From assembly GCA_031772625.1 (NCBI GenBank), contig CM062804.1, positions 273,575,174 to 273,639,173 on the forward strand: a stretch of DNA of 64,000 bases. Direction: 5' to 3'. The notes under the pieces were generated by a model that ran no database searches, was not told the DNA's origin, and worked only from the letters and a program-made list of their open reading frames with translations. A program made the position numbers and the translations under genes. This stretch comes from Pinus tabuliformis (Eukaryota; Streptophyta; Pinopsida; Pinales; Pinaceae). Positions within the stretch are counted from its first letter, which is position 1, and each line of letters opens with the position of its first letter. Positions 10,613-21,872 of this stretch are shown here, in pieces.

Positions 10613-10630
10613 ATAATAATTAAATAAAAT

Positions 10631-11379
10631 ATATATTTATATTAATTAATATAGTTTTATACTAAGACAAATAAAGTATTTCAAATTAAATTATTTTTTA
10701 TATTTTTATTTTAAAAAGTGTATAATTTATTTCATCTTCAATATGAAATTGATATATAAAATTAAAAAAATATATATAAGATTTTCATTTTATTAAAAAA
10801 AAATATTGAAATTTATAATTTATTATTTTTTGATAATTAATTGATATGTAGCATTTCAAATATGAAAAATATATAAATATATATTAAAAAATATTTATTT
10901 ATAATATATATATATATATATATTTCTATTTTCTATATAACATCTTTCTATTTTCAATATGATTAGGCAATAAGGCATATATTGACATTCTAATTTGTAT
11001 AATATCAATCATAAATAAATAAAATATTAATGTCAATTTGTAACATGTTCCTTACCTCAAATTACCTCATAATTTGTCTTTTAACTTTATGGGTGGTATA
11101 AGGAGACTTATGACAATAGCACAACTTTATTGCATAATTATCATACTTAAATTCTCCCTAAAGATTACCCACACTCACAATATAACCTCACCCTCATTCT
11201 ATTTCTAAAAGGCACTAAATATTTCTTTATATAGTATGTGTATTCAATTACTAAGCTCATTCTATTTAGGCTCATGTATATTTATATTCATGGTAAAATG
11301 TTTATCCACTATCAAAAACATCATCTAAATTAATGTAGTGCAACATTGGAGTGCTTTTATTTTTTCATGGGATATATAT
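10631..11379. other. AT-rich spacer between the two zinc-knuckle remnants
   Basis: Similar in order to 8820-9660, which suggests that 8815-10280 and 10310-11745 are two old tandem copies of one repeat. An AT run lies at about 10901-10922. No gene seen. Confidence 0.5.
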
Positions 11380-12450
11380 ATATATAAAACTTAGGTCTGT
11401 TGTGTACCACTTCATATAACTCAAAGGCTTTGGTTTATTTTCAATTATTGACCATGCTAGGATGAGCTAGGTGAGTCCACCCTCAAAAATTCCAGACTCT
11501 CTAGATGTACATCTCATTTGGAGGCATGACCTATATTGAGGATTTGTACTAGTGGAAAACTTCTTTTAGGTGCCTTGGCTGCCACCAAAAAGGTCATATG
11601 TATAAGGACTGCAGGTGGTCGCATTAGGGACAGAGGCCTAGACAAGCTTATAGTGCTTTCCAAGGCATGTAAAATTTCTTGGTCATTCGAGCTAAACCCT
11701 ATGCTCCTTCCAGTATCACAGTGACCTCTTCAGGGGCGGTAGGGGATACCCTTTCACCTTATCATACTTCTTCCATTGTGAGACCACATGGTTTGAATTC
11801 TAGACGACAACAATGATCACGATATTCTTCCAATCCTATGGAGAATGGGAAGGATGTGTCTGCTACTTAATTCTGTGTCAACCCTCTTGTCTCGGATTAT
11901 TTCTATACACAAGTAGCCCCCTTCTATGAGTCTCTTCTTTCCTCTCTCTCTCTCTAGAAGACATGGCTATTCTAGATGAGCTTAATTATTTTTTTTCATC
12001 ATTGTGCTCTAATTCTCCTTCTAGGATCAACGAATTATAAAAAATTCTCTAAAGGGTCTATGTCCAAAGTCTATAAAGTATAATCTGGTCAATACCACAT
12101 TCATTGGCTCAGGTTCTAGCCATTACCCTCCCCCTGTACCTGAGGTGTCACCCCCTGTAGGCCTCTTTTGAATGTTGTTTCTCTCCCTCTTTCCTATTCC
12201 CCTAACCCCTATCCTTCCATAAAGTTTGTGTTCCATTCATCCACTTCCAACAACCACTAAGTTCCTTATGGATCTATGAATTTAGATCCTTTCCATCCTC
12301 TGATCACCTCATTCTCCTCTCACTCCCCTACTATTATGCCCCTTGCTCCCTCTTTCCTTGGTGAGTCTACCCTCTCTAACCCTTATCCCGGTGGCTCTCA
12401 TCCTTTTGTCTCACCCCTTTCTGATGAGGGAAAATTTTTGGGGCTAATAT
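11380..12450 (+). pseudogene. LINE ORF1-like remnant with CCHC knuckle and Pro/Ser-rich tail (copy A-ii)
   Basis: About 11545-11605 reads TSFRCLGCHQKGHMYKDC, an intact Cys-x2-Cys-x4-His-x4-Cys knuckle. Downstream, in changing frames, come Ser/Pro-rich stretches (for example in the frame from 12276: SSHSPTIMPLAPSFLGES) typical of the linker after the knuckle in plant LINE ORF1. It stops being recognisable near 12440, where AT-rich sequence begins, so no endonuclease or RT follows. Block B has the same remnant at 28380-29450, there with a stop inside the knuckle. Confidence 0.55.
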
Positions 12451-12938
<488 letters not shown>

Positions 12939-13430
12939 TGTGATATCCCCAAATTATGTAAATATTTTAGTTATTGCAAACCAAACAATTTGATGTTATT
13001 TTAATTATGGAATTATTTTTTAAACTCTTATGCATAAGTGAATTCCAGATACTCGTAGATATTGTTTTACTTGCTAAGTGGTTAGGAAAATAGTTATTGG
13101 CCCTAACTAATTTCTTGAGTATTTACTCAGAGAAGGATCAAGAGAATATGGGCATCTGAGATCAGGGAGGAAAGAGAGAAGGAAGTCTGTGCTGAGACAT
13201 CATGTAGAGTTCTGATGCTATGTCTCGTTTGGACCAGACAGTCATGAGAGATATTAAATATCTCGACCAAGAGATAATAAGAAGAGTTCCTGGGTACAGG
13301 AACAGCTCAGGGGGGATACTACCATGAGAGTAGTCTCAAGTTTGGGAGGAATATTGTTGAGAAGCAATTCTGAGTTATGGGATAAATCTGGAAGATCTTT
13401 GTGAACCAAATAAGTAAAATTATCCTATAG
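12939..13430 (+). repeat. G1 5' LTR, part that matches the 3' LTR
   Basis: Starts TGTGATATCCCCAAATTATG like 20419. The match fades after AAGTAAAATTAT at about 13420. Block B lost about 24 bp here between direct AGAGATA repeats. Confidence 0.8.
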
Positions 13431-15621
13431 ATAAATCTAGAAGATTATGTTATATATTTTCTGAAATTATTTACCTATATTTTATATGTTTAGGGCTATT
13501 AGTATCAAGAAATCATAAATAGATACGTCAGAGTTATATCTATAGGAAACATATAATAGACTATAGACCATGTTAAAATAGCCTGAGAACTAGTAGGCTA
13601 GCATGAAAAACGTGTATCGAAGGATAGACAAATAGAATGATAAATTACAATTCTGGAATAGGTACATATTAAAAGGAAGAACTTCGTGAAAGAATATTAA
13701 AAATTAGATAACATAGTTGTATACTAGCGTTAAGTGAAGGAAGAAGGATTTTTCTGTAATAAAAACCTCTTAGAATCAAGAATAAGGCTTATAATATCAA
13801 GATTATATTGTTTTCCAGAATCATTCTGCCTACGAGTTATAACATAAAAACATCAGGATAAAATGGGGCAAAAACCCTGAGAGTAAGAGAAACTTTATGT
13901 ATTAGCTGCACTGTACGAGTAATGTACACAAATTGCTTGTAAAACTCTAGAAAAATTTTAGATAGCAGCGGAACCCTAGTGTCAGGGAGGAAGCATTAAA
14001 CAACGAATCACATAAATTATAAAAAACCTTACTTAGTTCAATCTGAGTAATGAAAGAGGACTAGAGATATATTGTTCAAACCCTCTAAATATCATAGCAT
14101 TCCCAGTTCGGACAAATATCAAACTCAAAAGGCACAATAGTAATTTTTCTCAAATAAAACATCACATATTATATTTAAGCCACAATAAGCAAACAAAGAA
14201 AACAATATACTACAGCCAGAGTAAACAAAGAGTTCAAAGGTGACTTAAGACATTGTATAATCTCATAAAATACCCCGAAGGGTTTGACCCACAAATTTCG
14301 ACAACTAAAACCTTGAATATCTTAAAATTCTAGTATCAATTTATGGTCTCTCTATAGAGCTTGACCGGAAGGACCATGTTGGTTTCGAATAGAAATTAGC
14401 AAGCCTCGGTCTTGCCACAAATTGCCAAAACCAAATAAATACACCGCCTTGGGTCGGTTAACCCTCCATGCAAATAAAAAAGACAGAACCGCAAGTATAT
14501 GACATGTATGTTCAAAATTGTTAGAAATGTTTAAAAGATGAAATTCATCCGCAGTAAAATTATAAAATAGATCAAATACCCGGTAAGGGGACTGGGCTTC
14601 TAACTTGAAGCTCAACGAGATGGAAAAACAGTTCCATCCACACTTCACTTGGGAGTCTATTCCACGTACAAACAACCACCTCCTGACCAGGAGGAGAACA
14701 CAAGTTAAATTCCATCTATATGAAACCCATAAGTATACAAATAACTGTAGTTTTCATCTAACAAAGGAATATTGTAGCTTGATACCTGTACATTTGAAAG
14801 GCTCGGAACATTGTTGTATCACTAAACTAGAAGACCCTAGATAGTTGATAAGGCAATAGCAAGGACCACCATAGCAGGAAAGGAGAGCCTTAACATCCAA
14901 TGGCTCCAACACTCAGCTAAGGGAAAACATCAAAGTTGCACAGAAACGAGCTTGCAGAGTAGGTCAAAGAACTCCATCAGAGGGGAGAAACAATGAGCTA
15001 AGACTGCCAAGACATCGAGGCAAAAGGACCAAAGAATGTTACCAAATGTCAGACCGATACTAACGTCTGATGAATGTAGACATGGTTAAAAATCCAAGGA
15101 TAGCAGAGGTGCCTCGTGGCATTGAAGAATCTGGCAAGAAAGACCTTTTCCCTAGGCTTCCACAATAGCCAAAGTAACTTCAACAATAATGGAGACAAGA
15201 TGGTGGACGAGTGCAGTATTAAAGAGTTAAATAAAACTTCAGAAATTAACAACTAAATCCTCAACCCTAGTCAATAGGACAGATTGATCCAAGGTCTCTT
15301 TAATGCAACTGTAAATCCGCAGTCTAACATATCCCAAGAATATCCAAGGACCATCAAAACAATCTCAGAAACCTTTGATAAAAGGGAATGATATTAAAGC
15401 AAGGTTAAGACCACAATGTAAACATTAATGTAACAGTGGATTGTAAACATTAATGTTATAACAGATGACATAAAAATATAATGATAAATGAATGTTTATT
15501 ATTTTAACTGAGTATATAGTTGAGTATTTACTTTATAGTAATAGTTGGTACAAGAAAAAGTTTCTATATATATATATATATATATATATATGCCTGTTTT
15601 CATATATGGATTCATGACCTG
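13431..15621. other. 2.2 kb between LTR-matching part and primer site of G1
   Basis: This stretch has no counterpart beside the 3' LTR. Either G1 has a long LTR, most of which was lost from the 3' side by exchange between AT runs (15565-15592 and 20904-20942), or another element is nested here. It is preserved in block B (30428-32618). The longest frame is on the minus strand in B (31432-31884) but is broken in A, so I do not call a gene. Confidence 0.55.
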
Positions 15622-15633
15622 TGGTATGAGAGA
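15622..15633 (+). other. Degenerate primer-binding site of G1
   Basis: TGGTATGAGAGA resembles the plant retroelement site TGGTATCAGAGC, complementary to initiator tRNA-Met. The copy in block B (32619-32630) reads TGGTATGAGAGC. It follows the probable LTR end ATTCA by 7 bp. Confidence 0.65.
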
Positions 15634-15716
15634 ACGTAGGTTGCCAATCTGAGACCTATGGAATAAACAAATAAAAAATTTGGTGATATGCACATAGGAA
15701 ATGGGAAGCAGTTGGT

Positions 15717-16895
15717 ATGGGAAGAACTGGGAATTTACCACCCAGATTCGTAATGGGGACAGGGCCCACGTCATTTCAAGAAGGAAATCCTGACATTTGG
15801 GTCCAGTTGGCCGATGAGCTACATAATACCAACCTAGATATTATGGTGACAGTACAAGAATTAAAGGATGAAATGGCCCGGTTACAGGCTGACAATGAAA
15901 TGCTATCGTAGGAACAAGAAAAAATTATGAAGAGTTTATCTGATAGACACAATAATCAACCACTAGTACCTAGCCCAAAACACAAAAATATGATAGAAGA
16001 ACAAGAGTTTTAGACAGAGGATGTGGAAACTGAAGGTGGTGAGGAAACTCGTGAAGAAGAATCAAATAATGTGTCCAATCACAGGACATGGAAAAGGCAG
16101 AAAGCAGATTTTAAGGGGAGTTTTGAAAAATAAAGCCTCCTTCTTTTGATGGCGAACCAGAAGAAGTTGTAGAAGCATGGCTCATAAATATGAATAAATT
16201 TATCAAACTATATGAATATAATCATAATTTGAAGGCTTGCTTAGATATTTTTTAGCTACAAGGAAATTCCACGCTATGGTGGGAGGAGGTAAATATAGTT
16301 CGAGGAGTAAATGAACAAGGTATAACTTGGGAAAAATTCCAGAGATATTTTAAAGAATATGTAACGGAGAGATTTTATGATGAAAAATATAAAGAATTTC
16401 ATGATCTCCAGATAGGCTAAATGTCTATGGATGAGTTCATAACCAAGTTCATGTCGTTACTTCGGTATGTACCTTACATACGTGAGGAAAAATAAAAGGT
16501 GCAATGGTTCATCAACAATCTACCCCTGTTCATGAAAGAATGATTGGAATTTGACAATCCAAAAACAATGGACGATGTTATTCATAAGGCATGGATCTTC
16601 TATCAAAAAAACATGCCAAAGGGAGACATGAGTAAGAGATGGACTAATAAAAAAGGAAGTAAATTTGTTCCTAGACACAAAAGGAATAAGGGCCCAGGCA
16701 ACAAGGGACTATACAAGGGTCAAACCAACCTGAATTTTAATAAAAATTAGCTAATATTTAAAGTAATAGGCAAAGCTAGAACTAATGATTAAACTAGCAG
16801 AACTAAAGAAAAGTTAACTACTAGGCCTCATGTAAAGTGTTGGGGATGCGGAGGTCTTCATTATGTCAAAAATTTCCCACACTGAAAAGGAGCTA
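15717..16895 (+). pseudogene. G1 gag remnant
   Basis: Begins MGRTGNLPPRFVMGTG. A coiled-coil-like stretch follows (QELKDEMARLQADNE), then a retrotransposon gag core (SFDGEPEEVVEAWL at about 16146, LWWEEV at about 16273, RYFKEY), a Lys/Arg-rich tail and a zinc knuckle at 16838-16876. In the knuckle (KCWGCGGLHYVKNF) the last cysteine is Phe; block B shares this change. Several in-frame stops (for example 15909) and shifts make it a pseudogene. Confidence 0.8.
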
Positions 16896-17029
16896 ACTAG
16901 ATTTCACAAATACAAGAAGCTTCCACATTAGGAGAAATAGAAAGGGGCCTCCCTAAAATTAATGCCACTCTCGAAGACCATCACGTGGAATTTCAGCCAA
17001 CAATGATCGAATTTGAAGGTAAATTTTTT

Positions 17030-19915
17030 TACTGAACAATATCTATTTTGATTGATCCTGTGGCTACTTTGAGGTATGTTAGCACCAATATTGTGGAACA
17101 AAGTAAACTACAAGCTGTAAAGTTTAAAAATCCAGGGCTAGTACAACTAGCCACAGGAGCCAGAAGGAGAGTTTTGGCCAAAGTCAGTAACTGTCCTCTA
17201 GAATTAGCTAACCTGTCCATCATGGCAGATTTCAAAGTGTTACACTTAGAGTAATATGACGTCTTCATAGGCATGGATTGGCTAGAAAAAGTTTGGTCCC
17301 TTATTAACTGCAAGACCAAAACCTTTAATTTCTTAAATAATCAGGGGAAAAGAAGAAATGCAAGGTATTTAGAAACCTTTGCAAATAAGACTTGTAACAA
17401 CTTCCCAATTGGAAAAATGCATCAGAAAGGGTTGCTAGACTTATGCCATACAAGTAGGTTATGCTGACTTCAAAGAGAAATTTGTTGTAGAAAATATACC
17501 AGCGGTGTAAAGTTTTCATAAAGTTTTCCCTTAAGAAATCCAAGGTCTACCCCCAAAACAGGACATAAATTTTACCATTGAGTTAATTCCGGGGGATACC
17601 CCAGTTTCCCAAGCCCCTTGCCCTATGAGTATGCCAGAGATAAAAAAGTTAAAAATGTAGCTACAAGAGTTGCTAGATAAAAATTATATATGACTGAGTG
17701 TATCCCCTTACGGAGCTGTAGTACTTTTCGTTAAGTAAAAAGATGGAACATTACGAATGTGCATGGATTATCGTCAGTTAAACAAACTAACTATCAAGAA
17801 TAAATACCCCCTACCTCATATAGATGAGTTATTTGATCAAGTAAAGGGTGCAACCGTATTATTTAAAATTGGCTTCCTATCAAGCTATTATCATATCTGG
17901 ATAAAAGACGAAGATATAGCAAAAACAACATTCAGAACTTGATATGGACATTATGAGTTCTGGTGCTGCCTTTTGGGCTGACTAATTCCCCCACAACTTT
18001 CATTTGTCTCATGAACAACATATTTCATCAATACTTAGACAAATTTATGCTAATATTCATTGATGACATACTGATCTACTCTAGAAGCATGGAAGACCAT
18101 TAGGAACACCAGTTTTATGCCAAATACAATAAGTGTGACTTTTTTAAGGAACAAATCCAGTGCTAGGGACATATTATCACCAAGGATGGAATCACAGTAG
18201 ATCTTGAGAAAATAAGAACTATCATGGAGTGGTCGATACCAAAATATGTGGTGGACATAAGATCATTCATGGGCCTAGCTGGATATTATAGGAAATTTGT
18301 GGAAGGTTTTTCGAGGGTGGCATACCCTATTATCTCTCTACAAAAGAAATGAAAGGCCTTTAGATGGACCCCTGACTATCAAAGAGGCTTTGATCAGCTT
18401 AAACATCTACTCACCACCACCCCTATTTTGAATATTGCTGATACTAACAAAGAATACGTAGTTTTTATAGATGCTAGCAAAGAAGGTGTAGTGACGTATT
18501 TATGCAAGAAGGTAGGGTTGTAGCCTATGAGTCAAGGAGCTTAAATAATAAGAAAATAAATATCCCACATATGACTTGGAACTAACAACTGTAATTCATT
18601 CCTTGAAGATGTGTAAACACTACTTATTGGGTAGGAAATTTATATTATAACAGATCATCATAGTCTCACAATCTACTTCAAACAACCCACTCTAAATGCT
18701 AGGAAGCCCATTGGGTTGACTTCCTAAACGAATTTGATTTTGATATCAAACATTTGAAGGGAAAAGAAAACAAGGTTTTGGATGCTTTAAGTTGAAAGGT
18801 GAATTTCTTATATGAAATTTATTTTAGTGAATCTCGAACTACATTCTATGAGAAGATTCATGAACCAACCATAGAAGATTTATTTTATAAACATTTATGG
18901 CAGTAAGCTAAAATTGTAAAAAGTCGTCAACAACAATTAGGATATGAGGTCAATCAAAATGAATTACTGATCTATAGGAAGCGGTTATATGTACCTAACC
19001 AAAAACTTCTTAAAAAATCAATCTTAGATTAGTATCATAAAAGTCATTATGTACGGCACCCAGGATACTAGAAAATAGTTTCTGCCCTTCGAAAATAATT
19101 TTTCTGGCTTGGTATGTAGAAAGAAGTAGCCGAGTATTTAGGGCACTTTTTGGAATGCTAGCAGGTAAATGCAGAACACCAGCACCCAAAAGGGTTGCTC
19201 CACCCTCTACCAATCCCTGAATGGAAGTGGGAAACAATATCTATTGATTTCGTCACCGGACTGCCTAAATCAAAAAGTCTAAATGACTTTATCATGGTCA
19301 TTGTAGATAAATTTAGTAAATCTTCTCATTTCATACGAGTTCAATCAACTTACAACGCAATGCAAATTGCAAACATTTTTATGCAGAATATTTTTAAGTT
19401 ACATGGTATACCTGAAATGATGATCTCCAACCGGGATGTGAAATTTACATCAACCTTTTGGAAGGCCCTTTTTGAGGGATTGGGCACACAGCTACACTTC
19501 AGTACCGCATACCATCCTCAAAGGATGGACAGGAAAAAAGAGTAAATCAATTAGTCGAAGACATATTGCGAACTTACGTAATGAAACAACCTTCTAAACG
19601 GGAGGATTACCTTCACATAGTAGAATTGGCCAACAACAATGGGTACCGTACATATTTATGAATGAGTCCCTCTGAAGTGTTATACAAGCTTAAGTGCAGG
19701 ACACCTTTGAGTTGGAGTGACCTAGAAGACAAACTAATGCTACGACCAGATATGTTGGAGGAGATGAAAAAAATGGTAAAAAGAGTACGAAGCAATTTAA
19801 AAGCAGCTCAGGATTGGAAAAATAATTTTGTCGCTCAAATGAGGAGATTCCCAAAATTTCAAGTAGGAGAACATGTTTACATTTGGATACAACCTAAGAA
19901 AAGCACCTCATAGTG
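17030..19915 (+). pseudogene. G1 pol remnant (protease, RT, RNase H, integrase)
   Basis: The protease starts near 17044 with LIDPVATL, where the active-site Asp-x-Gly has Val for Gly, and ends with [20 protein letters not shown] near 17760, a frameshift near 17985, and an intact FIDDILIY catalytic box at 18057-18080. Then SFMGLAGYYRKFV and an RNase H with DAS near 18471. Integrase core: ISIDFV at 19231, SNRDVKF at 19428, and PQRMDRKKE at 19522 where a conserved Glu-containing segment ends in a stop. The order is that of Ty3/gypsy. More than a dozen stops, so not functional. Confidence 0.85.
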
Positions 19916-20199
19916 GACCGGATGTGCTAAGCTAGCACCTTGACTTTGAGGTTCTTTCAAGATTCTAGCTTGAATTGGGCGAGTGGCTTACTAGCTTGCT
20001 TTGCCTAGCCATATCCATGTACACAATGTATTTCACGTTTCTTTACTTAAGAAATACATTTATGATGCTAATAACATAATCAATTGGAAGAACAAACAAG
20101 TAAAGTATAATATAGGCATTTTACTTGTATTCAGATGTTTTCCTTTTTTTTTAAAAGGGGTTGATTGACAGACTAAAGTCTTTTATTGCTTTGTATAGG

Positions 20200-20410
20200 T
20201 TGAACTTGAAGGTGAATTCCTAGTCTAGCCTCTGGGTATACTCGATTAGAGAGAAGTAATGTTGCGGAAATGAGTTATCACCCAGGTTAAAGTGCAGTGT
20301 CAGTATTATGTGCCACAAGAGGCCATGCGGGAAGATGAGCAGGTTATGAAGGAAATCCCTTCAGAATTATTCTCACAAGGAAAACATCATGATGATGTTA
20401 CATCTTAGGG
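20200..20410 (+). pseudogene. Chromodomain-like C-terminal tail of G1 pol
   Basis: One frame reads VITQVKVQCQYYVPQEAM followed by REDEQVMKEIPSELF. This matches the end of plant chromovirus integrases, where a strand-forming VKVQW-type segment is followed by an EEATWE-type segment and a short helix. The conserved Trp residues are replaced (VQC, EAMRE). The tail normally steers integration to marked chromatin. Its presence places G1 among chromoviruses. Confidence 0.65.
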
Positions 20411-20418
20411 GGCCAAGA

Positions 20419-20900
20419 TGTGATATCCCCAAATTATGTAAATATTTAATTACTGCAAACTAAACAATTTGATGTTATTTTAATTATGGAATTATTTTTG
20501 AAACTCTTATGCATAAGTGAATTGCAGTTACTTGTAAATATTGTTTTACTTGCTAAGTGGTTAGGAAAATAGTTATTGGCAGTCACTAATCTATTGAGTA
20601 TTTACTCAAATAAGGATCAAGTGGATAGAGGTATCTAAGATGAGAGAGAGAAGAAAGGAGGAAGTATGTGGTGAGACGTTAGGTATAGTTCTGATGCTAT
20701 GTCTGGTTTGGATCAGATAGCCATCAGAGATATTAAATATGTTGATGAAGAGATAGTAAGAACAGTTCCTAGGTACAATAACACCTTGGGGAGAGACTAC
20801 CACAAGAGTAGTCTGAAGGTTGGGAGGCATATTGTCGAGTAACAAGTCTAAGATGCAGGATAAATCTGGAAGATCTTTGTGAACCAGATAAGTAAAATTA

Positions 20901-20942
<42 letters not shown>
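20419..20942 (+). repeat. G1 3' LTR, truncated at an AT microsatellite
   Basis: Starts TGTGATATCCCCAAATTATG and matches 12939-13425 with many differences. The match ends at ACTATATAT, where an AT run of about 39 bp starts. The copy in B is 37417-37941. Confidence 0.75.
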
Positions 20943-20944
<2 letters not shown>

Positions 20945-21838
20945 AATTTTTGTCTTGAAGTATCCATAGTAGAAACCATGTTTGTCAATGTTTCAAATCC
21001 CAACAGGGATCCATCATCAGGACCAATCTAAATGATGATAGAAGCAGAGCTTAGGATAAATAGTTAAAAGAATTTTTTTTGTTTTTTAGGAGATGAAGGC
21101 CCACTATTAATTTTTTTTATTTATTTATTTTTATAATAATTATTAGAAGTTTTTTATTATAATCTTTAAATAAATTTTTTTTTTTTTAAAATAGATTTCA
21201 TATTAGTTGGATATTGTAATTAAATTCGTTAATTAATTGAAATGGATTTTATATAAAAGCAAATTTAATATATTTAAATTATTATTTTAGTTTTAATTTT
21301 AATTGATAATAATTATTAATAGTTTATTATAATCTTTTAGTAAATTGTTTTTAATTTTGTTATTATTAATAGATTTTATATTAGATGATGTGATTAATTA
21401 GTTAATTACTTGAATAGATTATATATAGTTTAAAATTCTTAGTTATTATTTCTAAAAAAAATATAATTAAAAATTAATTTTATTATAAATAATTATAATG
21501 ATTATTATTATTATGATAAATAAATTTTATTATTAATAATTTTTATAATTAAATGATAATAGAATTAAATGATAATAGATAATCCTAGGGATATATGTTT
21601 TCTACTTCCAAATATGATTGAAATGTGTATTAACATTTTAATATGTAAATAAAATATGTCAATATTTACTATAAATATAATATATAAAATATAATCTCTC
21701 TTTATATATATATATATATATATATATAACTTTTGGAAAAACAAATACAACAAAAGCTATGATATATATTATAGAGAAAAAATCATATATAATATATAAA
21801 TTACAAATTATATATATATATATCTATCTATCTATCTA

Positions 21839-21872
<34 letters not shown>

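Larger units (their letters stand above)
12939..20942 (+). mobile_element. Decayed Ty3/gypsy chromovirus (family G1), copy in block A
   Basis: Order: 5' LTR beginning TGTGATATCCCC (12939), a tRNA-iMet-type primer site (15622), gag, protease, reverse transcriptase, RNase H, integrase, a chromodomain-like tail, a GGGGG-containing polypurine stretch (20408-20418) and a 3' LTR beginning with the same 12 bases (20419). The two LTR starts differ at many positions over 480 bp, so the insertion is old and predates the A/B duplication. The 3' LTR match ends at an AT microsatellite (20904-20942). No clear target duplication was found, and every domain is broken. Confidence 0.85.
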
